Assembly (NCBI GenBank): GCA_009885795.1
Contig: VFKA01000020.1
Location: 1 to 64,000 of the forward strand
Source of the DNA: Rhodospirillales bacterium
GTDB taxonomy: Bacteria > Pseudomonadota > Alphaproteobacteria > Dongiales > Dongiaceae
DNA length: 64,000 nt
Direction: 5' to 3'
Position numbers and translations under genes: made by a program. Of the stretch, positions 51,557-60,083 are shown one piece after another. The notes beneath the pieces were generated by a model. That model was not told the origin of the DNA. It searched no databases and saw only the letters and a program-made list of their open reading frames with translations. Numbering within the stretch: the stretch's first letter is position 1; each line of letters opens with the position of its first letter.

Positions 51557-53557
51557 CTACGCCACCTCTTGCGTCGCCCTGTCCACGATGTCGACGACCT
51601 CGCTCAAGATGCCGGTGAGATCGTAGTCCTTGGGGGTGTAGATGCGGGCGACGCCGGATTGGCGGAGCGTGCGCTCGTCCTCGGGTGGCACGATACCGCC
51701 GACCACCACCGGCACGTGGCCGAGACCGGCGGCGCGTAAGAGCCCCAGTACGTCGCGCGCGAGATGGACGTGGCCGCCCGAGAGGACCGAGAGGCCGACG
51801 ACGTGGACGCCCTCGCGCAACGCGGCCGCGACGATCTCGGCGGGCGTCCAGCGGATGCCGTCATAGACGACCTCGAACCCGGCCTCGCGGGCCCTGAGCG
51901 CCACCTGCTCGGCGCCGTTGGAATGGCCGTCGAGGCCGGGCTTGCCAATGAGAATTTTCAGTTTGCGGCCGAGGCGGCGCGACAACCGTTCGACCGTCGC
52001 CCGCAGCTCGGCCAAGGCGGCGCCGTCGCTCTCGACCACGGCCTCGGCCACGCCCGTGGGCGCGCGGTACTCGCCGAAGACCTCGCGCAAGGCCTCGCCC
52101 CATTCGCCGGTGGTGACGCCGGCATGGGCGCAGGCAATCGAGGGCTCCATGATGTTCCGGCCCTCCGACGCGGCATTTTTCAGTTGGCTTAGAGCGGCGG
52201 CGGCGGGCGCCGCGTCGCGCTTGGCGCGCCAGGATTTGAGCGAGCGAATTTGATCGTCCTCGGCGCTCTCCGACACAGCCAAGAAGCCGCCACCTTCCGA
52301 GTCCGTCAGCGGCGAGGGCGCGCTCTCCCGGTACCTATTGACGCCGACCACGATTTGCCGGCCGGATTCGATGTCGGCGATCCGCCGCGCATTCGATTCG
52401 ACGAGCCGTGTCTTCAGCCAGCCTCGCTCCACCGCCGCCACGGCGCCGCCCATCGCCTCGATCTCTTGCAGCTCGCTCTTCGCGCCGGCGACGAGCTCCG
52501 CCACCTTCGCTTCTATCACCGGCGATCCGTCGAAGATGTCCTCGTACTCCAGAAGGTCGGTCTCCTCGGCCAGGATCTGTTGCAGCCGCAGCGACCATTG
52601 CTGGTCCCAGGGCCGCGGCAGGCCCAGCGCCTCGTTCCAGGCCGGGAGCTGCACGGCGCGCGCGCGTGCGCCTTTCGACAAGGTGACGGCGAGAGTTTCC
52701 AGCAGGATGCGATAGACGTTGTTCTCCGGCTGCCGCTCGGCGAGGCCCAGCGAATTCACCTGGACGCCATAGCGAAAGCGCCGCAGCGCCGGATCGGCGA
52801 CGGCGTAGCGGGTCGCGCAGAGTTCGTCCCACATTTCGACAAAGGCGCGGACCTTGCACATCTCGGTGACGAAGCGGATGCCGGCGTTCAAGAAGAAGCT
52901 GACGCGCCCTATGACCCGCGGCATGAGTGCGTCGGGCACCTGGCCCGATGCCTTCACCGCGTCGAGGATGGCGATGGCGGTGGCGAGAGCGTAAGCCAAT
53001 TCCTGCACCGGCGTCGCGCCCGCCTCCTGCAGGTGATAGGAGCAGACATTGACCGGATTCCATTTCGGCATCCGGTCGAGCGTGAAGGCGATCACGTCGG
53101 CGGTGAGACGCAGCGAGGGCACGGGCGGGAATACATGCGTGCCGCGCGAGAGATACTCCTTGACGATGTCGTTCTGCACCGTGCCGGCGAGCTCCGCGCG
53201 CTTCACGCCCTGGCGCTCGGCCGCCGCGACGTAGAGGGCAAGCAGCCACGGCGCCGTCGCGTTGATGGTCATGGAGGTGTTCATCCCGGCCAGCGGGATG
53301 CCGTCGAACAACGCCGCCATGTCGGCGATATGGCCGATGGGAACGCCGACCTTGCCGACCTCGCCCTTGGCGAGGGGATGATCGGCGTCGAGCCCCAGCT
53401 GCGTCGGCAGGTCGAAGGCGACCGATAGGCCGGTCTGGCCGCGCCCGAGGTTCTCGCGGTAAAGCGCGTTCGAGGCCGTGGCCGAGCTGTGCCCGGAATA
53501 GGTCCGGTAGAGCCAGGGCGGATCGCGGCGCGGCGGCGTCTCGTTCGGCGGGGCCAT
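51557..53557 (-). CDS. ecm: Ethylmalonyl-CoA mutase
   Basis: Coenzyme B12-dependent mutase converting ethylmalonyl-CoA to methylsuccinyl-CoA. 666 residues: substrate barrel with RTYSGHSSATASNALYR and GQTGLSVAFDLPTQ, then a B12 domain with GKPGLDGHSNGAEQVA (Asp-x-His-x-x-Gly) and ARIYTPKDYDL. Length and start (PPWLYRTYSGHS) fit MeaA/Ecm rather than methylmalonyl-CoA mutase. ATG 53557 is chosen because ATG 53584 lies in a palindromic operator. Divergent to ccr, the preceding pathway step. Confidence 0.93.
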   Translation of the reverse strand: MAPPNETPPRRDPPWLYRTYSGHSSATASNALYRENLGRGQTGLSVAFDLPTQLGLDADHPLAKGEVGKVGVPIGHIADMAALFDGIPLAGMNTSMTINATAPWLLALYVAAAERQGVKRAELAGTVQNDIVKEYLSRGTHVFPPVPSLRLTADVIAFTLDRMPKWNPVNVCSYHLQEAGATPVQELAYALATAIAILDAVKASGQVPDALMPRVIGRVSFFLNAGIRFVTEMCKVRAFVEMWDELCATRYAVADPALRRFRYGVQVNSLGLAERQPENNVYRILLETLAVTLSKGARARAVQLPAWNEALGLPRPWDQQWSLRLQQILAEETDLLEYEDIFDGSPVIEAKVAELVAGAKSELQEIEAMGGAVAAVERGWLKTRLVESNARRIADIESGRQIVVGVNRYRESAPSPLTDSEGGGFLAVSESAEDDQIRSLKSWRAKRDAAPAAAALSQLKNAASEGRNIMEPSIACAHAGVTTGEWGEALREVFGEYRAPTGVAEAVVESDGAALAELRATVERLSRRLGRKLKILIGKPGLDGHSNGAEQVALRAREAGFEVVYDGIRWTPAEIVAAALREGVHVVGLSVLSGGHVHLARDVLGLLRAAGLGHVPVVVGGIVPPEDERTLRQSGVARIYTPKDYDLTGILSEVVDIVDRATQEVA

Positions 53558-53575
53558 GGCCAAAACTATGCACTT

Positions 53576-53612
53576 TTGCGGCATTGCCGCAACCGCTATG
53601 CTGCATTGCAAT
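53576..53612. promoter_or_regulatory. Palindromic operator between ecm and ccr
   Basis: TTGCGGCATTGCCGCAA (53576-53592) is a perfect 8-bp-arm palindrome around one base. A degenerate second copy ATGCTGCATTGCAAT follows at 53598-53612. It is 19 bp from the ecm start and 33-69 bp from the ccr start, suitable for joint control. ScfR/RamB/PccR-type or TetR-type CcrR regulators are candidates, by pathway analogy only. Confidence 0.6.
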
Positions 53613-53644
53613 AGATGTCTGGAACCGGAACCGAGGGGATCGTC

Positions 53645-54934
53645 ATGAGCCAAGCCGCTGTCGCCGCGTTGCAAGCCGAGAACTCGCCGGCCGCGCCCAA
53701 GGACCTTTACGAGGTGGGCGAGATTCCGCCGCTCGGCCACGTGCCGGCGCGCATGCATGCCTGGGCCATCCGGCGCGAGCGCCACGGCGAGCCGGAAAAG
53801 GCGATGCAGGTCGAGATCGTGCCGACGCCTGCGGTCGATTCGCACCAGGTCCTGGTCATGGTGATGGCGGCCGGCGTCAACTACAACGGCGTCTGGGCGG
53901 GCTTGGGCAAGCCGATTTCGCCCTTCGACTCGCACAAGGCGCCGTTCCATATCGCCGGGTCCGATGCCGCCGGAATCGTCTGGGCGGTCGGGTCGAAGGT
54001 AAAGCGCTGGAAGGTCGGCGACGAGGTCGTGGTCCACTGCAACCAGGACGACGGCGACGACGAGGAATGCAACGGCGGCGATCCCATGTTCTCGCCCTCG
54101 CAGCGCATCTGGGGCTACGAGACGCCGGACGGCTCCTTCGCCCAGTTCACCGCCGTCCAGGCGCAGCAGATCATGGCCCGCCCGCGCCACCTCACCTGGG
54201 AGGAGAGCGGCTGCTATGTGCTGACGCTCGCCACCTCGTACCGCATGCTGTTCGGGCACCGCCCGCACATCCTGCGGCCGGGACATAACGTGCTGGTCTG
54301 GGGCGCCTCGGGCGGACTCGGCTCCATGGCGGTCCAGTTGATCGCCACCGCCGGGGCCAACGCCATCGGCGTCATCTCCGACGAATCGAAGCGCGACTTC
54401 GTCATGCAGCTGGGCGCCAAGGGCGTCATCAACCGCGGCAAGTTCGATTGCTGGGGGCGCCTGCCGGAGGTGAACGACACCGGCGGCTACGGCGACTACA
54501 TGAAGAAGGCGCGCGAGTTCGGCAAAGCGATCTGGGAGATCACCGGCAAGGGCAACGACGTCGATTTCGTGTTCGAGCATCCGGGCGAGCAGACCTTCCC
54601 GGTTTCGTGCTTCGTGGTGAAACGCGGCGGCATGGTGGTCTTCTGCGCCGGCACCACGGGCTACAACTTCACGTTCGATTCGCGCTTCGTGTGGATGCGC
54701 CAGAAGCGCATCCAGGGCAGCCATTTCGCCAATTTGTTGCAGGCGAGCCAGGCGAACCAACTGGTGATCGAGCGGCGCATCGACCCCTGCCTGTCGGAGG
54801 TGTTCCCCTGGGCCGACATCGCCCGCGCCCATACCAAGATGATGAAGAACGAGCACAAGCCGGGAAACATGGCGGTGCTGGTGCAGGCGAAGCGGCCGGG
54901 GATGAGGACGCTGGAGGACGCGAGGGAGGCGTAA
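53645..54934 (+). CDS. ccr: Crotonyl-CoA carboxylase/reductase
   Basis: 429 residues, MDR-fold reductive carboxylase turning crotonyl-CoA, CO2 and NADPH into ethylmalonyl-CoA, the hallmark of the ethylmalonyl-CoA pathway. NADPH motif WGASGGLGSMAVQL; CO2-binding-site residues are in the family segments FDSHKAPFHIAGSDAAGIVW and FEHPGEQTFPVSCFVVKRGG. GAGGGGA lies just before ATG 53645; ATG 53615 lacks this. Confidence 0.96.
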   Translation: MSQAAVAALQAENSPAAPKDLYEVGEIPPLGHVPARMHAWAIRRERHGEPEKAMQVEIVPTPAVDSHQVLVMVMAAGVNYNGVWAGLGKPISPFDSHKAPFHIAGSDAAGIVWAVGSKVKRWKVGDEVVVHCNQDDGDDEECNGGDPMFSPSQRIWGYETPDGSFAQFTAVQAQQIMARPRHLTWEESGCYVLTLATSYRMLFGHRPHILRPGHNVLVWGASGGLGSMAVQLIATAGANAIGVISDESKRDFVMQLGAKGVINRGKFDCWGRLPEVNDTGGYGDYMKKAREFGKAIWEITGKGNDVDFVFEHPGEQTFPVSCFVVKRGGMVVFCAGTTGYNFTFDSRFVWMRQKRIQGSHFANLLQASQANQLVIERRIDPCLSEVFPWADIARAHTKMMKNEHKPGNMAVLVQAKRPGMRTLEDAREA

Positions 54935-54950
54935 CGCCGACGGCGGCGGA

Positions 54951-56015
54951 TCAGGCGGCGCTGGCGGGCCTACGTGCCGAGGCCGCGCACAACGAAGGCG
55001 ATGCGCTGACCGCATCGGGGGTCGCCGGATCATCGTCGAACGCGACGGTCACGCGATTCCGGCCCGCCCGCTTGGATTCGTAAAGCGCGACGTCGGCGCG
55101 CTTGAGCATTCCGGCCGCCGTATCCAGCGGCCCGGCGCAGGCGGTGGCCCCAAAACTCGCGGTAAAGGACAGCTCTCCATCGTCCATGGCGATCCTGACG
55201 CCGGCGATGGCCTGGCGCAGCCGTTCGGCCGCGGCCCGAGTACCTTCGATGCCGGTCTGCGGCAGCACCACCGCGAATTCTTCGCCGCCGATCCGACCCA
55301 GCAGGTCGGAAGGCCTCAGTAATTCCTGGCAAGACTTCACGGTTGCCTGCAACACGATGTCGCCGACGGCATGCCCATGGGTGTCATTGACCGTCTTGAA
55401 ATGATCGAGATCGAAAGCAACGCAGCCGATCTGGTTTCCGTAACGGCCTACGCGACTCATCTCTTTTTCCGCCAAGGAGAAGAAGTTCCCTCGACCGAGG
55501 GCCCCCGTCAGGCTGTCGGTGGCCGCCAGACGGCGCAACTCGAGTTCGTCCACGACCATCTGAGCGAGATCGCGCAGCCCGTTCACCTGGTCGACCGAGA
55601 GCTCGCGCGGCACCTGATCAATCGCGCACAGTGTACCGATGTTGTAGCCGCCCATCGTGCGCAGGGGCGCGCCGGCATAGAAGCGGACATTTGGATCCCC
55701 GGTGACAAGTGGGTTATCCCGGAATCTGTCGTCGGCGAGCGCGTCGGGAATCACCATCACGTCATCGCGCAGAATCGCATGGGCGCAGAACGAGATGTCA
55801 CGCGGGGTTTCGCAAGTATCCAGGCCTTGGCGCGACTTGAACCACTGCCTCGATTCGTCGACCAGCGACACGAGCACGATCGGTGTCTGCAATATCGACT
55901 TCGCCAAGCGTGTGATCCGGTCGAAGGTCTCCTCCGACGGTGTGTCGAGCACATCGTAGCGGCGCAGGGCGCCGAGCCGTTCCACCTCGTTCTTCGGATA
56001 GGGGATAGGTGTCAT
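54951..56015 (-). CDS. Diguanylate cyclase with GAF domain
   Basis: 354 residues. GAF sensor (about 20-160), then GGDEF domain (about 165-325) with active GGEEF at 243-247, substrate Asp in FDLDHFKTVND and inhibitory I-site RPSD at 234-237. It makes cyclic di-GMP, with product feedback. The GAF domain should bind a small ligand. No TM helices, so cytoplasmic. Confidence 0.92.
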   Translation of the reverse strand: MTPIPYPKNEVERLGALRRYDVLDTPSEETFDRITRLAKSILQTPIVLVSLVDESRQWFKSRQGLDTCETPRDISFCAHAILRDDVMVIPDALADDRFRDNPLVTGDPNVRFYAGAPLRTMGGYNIGTLCAIDQVPRELSVDQVNGLRDLAQMVVDELELRRLAATDSLTGALGRGNFFSLAEKEMSRVGRYGNQIGCVAFDLDHFKTVNDTHGHAVGDIVLQATVKSCQELLRPSDLLGRIGGEEFAVVLPQTGIEGTRAAAERLRQAIAGVRIAMDDGELSFTASFGATACAGPLDTAAGMLKRADVALYESKRAGRNRVTVAFDDDPATPDAVSASPSLCAASARRPASAA

Positions 56016-56251
56016 CTTGAGGCGCGGTTATGGAATCGAGATAGACTGATGGCAATCTGGTAAAGTGAACCGCAACGTACCCGATGTTCATTAACGGTCG
56101 ATTAACACATTGCTCGTCCGGGCGTGGCCTGGGCCGGCCCGCGCCATCCCGACTGCGAGCCTGTCCTCTGCAAGCTGGAGGACGCGGTGGAGGGGTGACG
56201 GCGCCGGCGCGCGCCGGCATAATGTCCCTCCACGATTCAAGGTAGCAGGTC
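56016..56251. other. Divergent intergenic region
   Basis: 236 bp between the diguanylate cyclase and CDP-alcohol transferase starts. Lower-GC sequence lies at 56035-56110 (TTCATTAACGGTCGATTAACAC); the rest is GC-rich. It probably has both promoters. No repeat-family copy was identified. Confidence 0.35.
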
Positions 56252-56934
56252 TTGGCGGATCGCCCGCGCGTCAAGGGCAAGGAAGACGCCCACCGGCGGC
56301 CCATTGCCGTCCGCGACACGAAGATTGCCGCGGCGGCGGCGTCATGGCTGGCGCGAAACGGCGCCTCGCCCAACGGCATTTCATTGGCCGGCATGGCCTG
56401 CGGAATCGCCGCGGGATTGACCTTCGCCGGAACATGGTGGGCGCCGGAATGGGCGCGGGCGCTGTGGCTCGCGGGCGCCGTGCTCGTCCAGGCGCGGCTT
56501 GCCGCCAACCTGCTCGACGGCATGGTGGCCGAGCGACGCGGCATGGCCTCGCCGCTCGGCGAGATTTACAACGAGGTGCCGGATCGCGTGTCCGATTGCG
56601 CGACCCTGCTGGGCGTCGGCGTCGCGGCCGAGGCGATTGGGCGCTTGGCCTCGCAGCTGCCTTGGCCGCCATGGCGACGGCTTACGTCCGCGCGGTCGGC
56701 CGGGCCGCGGGCGCGCCCAGCGATTTCCGCGGACCGATGGCCAAGCAACAGCGTATGTTCTGCGTCACCCTTCTGGCGGTCTGGTGCGGCCTCGGTCCGA
56801 CGGGCTGGTCGGAATGGAGCGGGATAGGTTTGCCCGCCCTGGTCCTCGCGGCGATCGCGGCGCTCTCCGTCCTTACCGCGCTCCGCCGGCTGCGCCATAC
56901 CGCGCGCGCGTTGCGGACGATGATGGAGCCGTGA
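56252..56934 (+). CDS. CDP-alcohol phosphatidyltransferase, frameshifted
   Basis: YnbA-like family. The first frame has the catalytic pattern LDGMVAERRGM...PLGEIYNEVPDRVSD (DGxxAR-G-D-D type with Glu instead of Arg neighbour). Near 56635-56650 it leaves frame, and the frame one base earlier continues with ALGLAAALAAMATAYVRAVG, DFRGPMAKQQRM and a proper C-terminus. One missing base, for example in the GGG of ATTGGGCGC, explains this. Intact length would be 227 residues. TTG 56252 is the start. TGATG overlap with the next gene. Confidence 0.75.
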
Positions 56935-57907
56935 TGGAGATCGTCTTTGCCCATCCGGCGACGGGTTGGATCGTCGCGGCGGCGACGGGCGCGGTGGTGC
57001 TGGCGGCGGCGGTCATGGGTTTCTTGTCCGTGGCCGGCATCGGCACCCCAGCGTTGCGGCGCGAGCTTTGGCAGCGCCTCGGATCTTGGGCCGTCCTGCT
57101 GCCGCTGATGATCGGGCCCGTGCTCGCGGGGCGCGTCTGGACCATCGCCGCCGTCACCGTGCTCGGCCTTCTTTGCCTACGCGAATACGACCGCGCGACG
57201 GGATTGTTCCGCGAACCGCTCATGAGCGCCGTGGTCGTCGTCGGCATCCTGGCGGCGAATTTCGCCGCGCTCGATCATTGGTACGGATTCTTCATGGCGT
57301 TGTGGCCGCTCAGCGTCGGCATCATCGCCATCGCCACCATTCCCCTCGACCGGCCGGCGGGATACATCCAGCGTACCGCGCTCGGCGTCTTCGCCTATGC
57401 GCTCTTCGGCGCCGACCTGGCGCATCTCGGGTTCATGGCCAACGATCCGGGTTACCGCCCGATCGTGCTGCTGCTGCTGACCGCGGTGGCGCTCAACGAC
57501 GTCGCCGCCTTCACCTTCGGCAAATTGTTCGGCGGCGCGAAGTTGCTGGCGCGGACCAGCCCGAACAAGACAATTGCCGGCGCGCTCGGCGCCCTGGCGA
57601 CCACCAGCGTGGCGGTGGCCTTGATCGGCTGGACCATCTTCCGCGGCACCGCCATGGATGATCCATTGTTGCTGATCCTGTTGGGGTTGATCGTCAGCTT
57701 CGCCGGCCAGTGCGGCGATCTGATGCTCTCCTCCATCAAGCGCGACCTCGGCATCAAGGACATGGGCGTTACCCGCCGGGCCATGGCGGCATCCTCGACC
57801 GCTTCAACAGCCTGCTGCTTGTGGCGCCGGCCGGGTTTCATTTCATCGGCTATCACGTCGGCTTCGGGTTGCATGAACCGACGCGGATATTCACGGGCGG
57901 ATGGTGA
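56934..57907 (+). CDS. Phosphatidate cytidylyltransferase-like protein (CdsA family), frameshifted
   Basis: YnbB-like. Multiple TM helices, then the CDP-DAG synthase signature SSIKRDLGIKDMGV in one frame; near 57766-57780 the frame shifts by one base and PGHGGILDRFNSLLL resumes in the other. Restoring one base in the CCGGG run gives a 324-residue full-length protein ending HEPTRIFTGGW. The family makes CDP-diacylglycerol from phosphatidate. ATG 56934 overlaps the upstream TGA. Confidence 0.8.
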
Positions 57908-58653
57908 TGGACTGGAAGCTGCGCCCGGCCCGCGACCTTGGGCTTTCGCGCTCCGAGCGACTGCGCAGCCACGCGCGCGAGGTCGGACTCGGCACCTGGA
58001 TCTTGAATGCAACTTGGCAGGGGCTGGCGCGGCTTTATCTGGCGCTGTTCCATCGGTTTCGGGTGACCGGGCGCGAAAACCTGCCGGCGGCGGCGCCCTT
58101 CGTGCTGGTCGCCAATCATACGAGCCATCTCGATACCCTGGCGCTCGCCAGCGCGCTGCCGGGCGCGGCGGCGGGACGCGCTTTCGCGCTCGCGGCCGGC
58201 GACGTGTTCTTCGCCTCGGTCCCGGCGGCGCTGTTCGCGGCCTATGTCGTGAACGCGCTTCCGATCTGGCGCCGGCGCAGCCGCCCGAAGGACGTGATCG
58301 CGCTGCGCCGGAGATTGATCGAGGATGGCCTCGTCTACATCCTGTTCCCGGAGGGGACGCGCAGCCGCGATGGGCGCATGGCGCCCTTTCAATCGGGAGT
58401 AGGCGCGCTGGTGGCCGGTTCCGACGTGCCTGTCGTTCCATGCCGGCTCGAAGGGTGCTTCGCCGCCTGGCCGCCGAGGCGCCTCCTGCCCAGGCCATCT
58501 CCGCTGCGCCTGACCATCGGGCAGCCGCTGCGTTTCATGGACGCGCCGAACGACAAGGCCGGATGGGCCGACATTGCCGCCGCGTGCGAGGGAGCGGTGG
58601 CGGCACTTCCGATCTCGGCCGATTCGAGGCATGCTGCGCGATCCAATCCCTAG
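57907..58653 (+). CDS. 1-acyl-glycerol-3-phosphate acyltransferase family (PlsC-like)
   Basis: 248 residues from ATG 57907 (which shares a base with the CdsA stop); ATG 57901 is also possible. Acyltransferase motifs NHTSHLD (HX4D) and FPEGTRSRDGRMAPF, plus PVVPCRLEG, are intact. It transfers an acyl chain to a lysolipid. With the two genes before it, it resembles E. coli ynbABC, an accessory phospholipid operon. Confidence 0.87.
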   Translation: MDWKLRPARDLGLSRSERLRSHAREVGLGTWILNATWQGLARLYLALFHRFRVTGRENLPAAAPFVLVANHTSHLDTLALASALPGAAAGRAFALAAGDVFFASVPAALFAAYVVNALPIWRRRSRPKDVIALRRRLIEDGLVYILFPEGTRSRDGRMAPFQSGVGALVAGSDVPVVPCRLEGCFAAWPPRRLLPRPSPLRLTIGQPLRFMDAPNDKAGWADIAAACEGAVAALPISADSRHAARSNP

Positions 58654-58670
58654 CGTCAGGAGTCCGTATT

Positions 58671-60083
58671 TTGTCCATTCATCTCGTTGCCGGCGCCGCC
58701 AAGGCGATTCCCTTGACCCCCCTTCATGCCGGCGCACTCGAGACCTGGCTCGCCAAGGCGCCGAAACCGGTGGCCCGCTGGGTCGAGACCGTGCGGTTCA
58801 AGGGCAAGCCCGGCACCCACGCGCTGCTGCCCCATGCGAACGGGGGACTGGACCGGGTGCTTGTCGGCGTGCGCGAGGGAGCGGACATATGGTCCTATGG
58901 CGGCCTGCCGTCGGCGCTGCCCGCCGGCGTCTATCGCCTCGATCCGGAACCTGGCGCCCATCCGGCCGATGCGGCGGCGCTGGGGTGGGCACTCGGCGCT
59001 TATGCCTTCACGCGCTACAAGACGCCGCGGCGCGATTTCGCCCGCCTGGCGTGGCCTGGGACCTGCGACCGCGCCCATATCGAGCGCACGGCGCGCGCTG
59101 TGTTCCTGGTGCGCGATCTCGTCAACACGCCGGCCGGCGATATGGGTCCGGCGGAATTAGCCGACGCCGCCAAGGCCGTCGCCAAGGAATTCGGCGCCGA
59201 GATCAAGATCATCGTCGGCGACGCGCTGTTGAAGGCCAACTATCCGCTGGTGCATGCGGTCGGGCGCGCGAGTTCCCGGCCGCCCCGCCTCATCGACCTG
59301 CGCTGGGGCCGGCGCGGCCCCAAGGTCACGCTGGTCGGCAAGGGTGTGTGTTTCGATTCCGGCGGCCTCGACATCAAGTCGTCGCAGGGCATGAAGCAGA
59401 TGAAGAAGGACATGGGCGGCGGCGCCCACGTGCTGGCGCTGGCGCAGATGATCATGGGCGCGCGGCTGCCCATACGCCTGCGCGTGCTGGTGCCGGCGGT
59501 CGAGAACGCGATTTCCGGCAATGCCATGCGACCGCTCGACATCGTCAGGAGCCGCAAGGGCATCACCGTCGAGATCGGCAACACCGACGCGGAAGGCCGA
59601 CTCATCCTCTGCGACGCGCTCGCCGAGGCCGACAGCGAGCAACCCGACCTCTTGATCGATTGCGCGACGCTGACCGGGGCGGCGCGCGTGGCGCTGGGGC
59701 CCGATCTGCCGGCGCTCTTCTGCAACAATGACGGGCTCGCCAACCGGCTTCTGGCGTTGGGACGGTCCATCGGCGATCCGCTGTGGCGGCTGCCGCTTTA
59801 CCGGCCTTACCGGCGCGGCCTCAAGACGGCCATCGCCGACATCAGCAGCACGGGCGAAGGCGTCCATGCCGGCGCGGTGATGGCGGCGCTCTACCTGCAG
59901 GAATTCGTCGGCGACAAGACGCCCTGGGCGCATATCGACATGCTGGCCGCCAATCCCAGGAGCCGGCCGGGCCGGCCGGAAGGAGGCGAGGCCACCGGCT
60001 TGCGCGCTCTCTACGCGCTGGTCGCCGATACCGCGCAGGGAGAAGGCAAGAGCAAAGCAAAACGGCGCCGTCCCGCGTCATGA
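58671..60083 (+). CDS. pepA: M17 leucyl aminopeptidase
   Basis: 470 residues. Metal/active-site segments GKGVCFDSGGLDIKS, GMKQMKKDMGGGAHVL and NTDAEGRLILCDAL give Lys, Asp and Glu ligands for the two-metal centre. It removes N-terminal residues from peptides. No ATG fits; TTG 58671 (MSIHLVAG) with AGGAG 8 bp upstream is convincing. Overlaps the sulfatase start (ATGA). Confidence 0.92.
   Translation: MSIHLVAGAAKAIPLTPLHAGALETWLAKAPKPVARWVETVRFKGKPGTHALLPHANGGLDRVLVGVREGADIWSYGGLPSALPAGVYRLDPEPGAHPADAAALGWALGAYAFTRYKTPRRDFARLAWPGTCDRAHIERTARAVFLVRDLVNTPAGDMGPAELADAAKAVAKEFGAEIKIIVGDALLKANYPLVHAVGRASSRPPRLIDLRWGRRGPKVTLVGKGVCFDSGGLDIKSSQGMKQMKKDMGGGAHVLALAQMIMGARLPIRLRVLVPAVENAISGNAMRPLDIVRSRKGITVEIGNTDAEGRLILCDALAEADSEQPDLLIDCATLTGAARVALGPDLPALFCNNDGLANRLLALGRSIGDPLWRLPLYRPYRRGLKTAIADISSTGEGVHAGAVMAALYLQEFVGDKTPWAHIDMLAANPRSRPGRPEGGEATGLRALYALVADTAQGEGKSKAKRRRPAS

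Noticed and set aside
51557-55033. An 1158-codon minus-strand frame extending ecm across ccr
   Set aside because: The part beyond 53557 is antisense to ccr and has no family similarity.
56499-60083. A single 1194-codon open frame spanning CdsA, PlsC and aminopeptidase genes
   Set aside because: It runs across the frameshift and through the acyltransferase gene in the wrong frame; only parts of it are real coding sequence. High GC makes long spurious frames common here.
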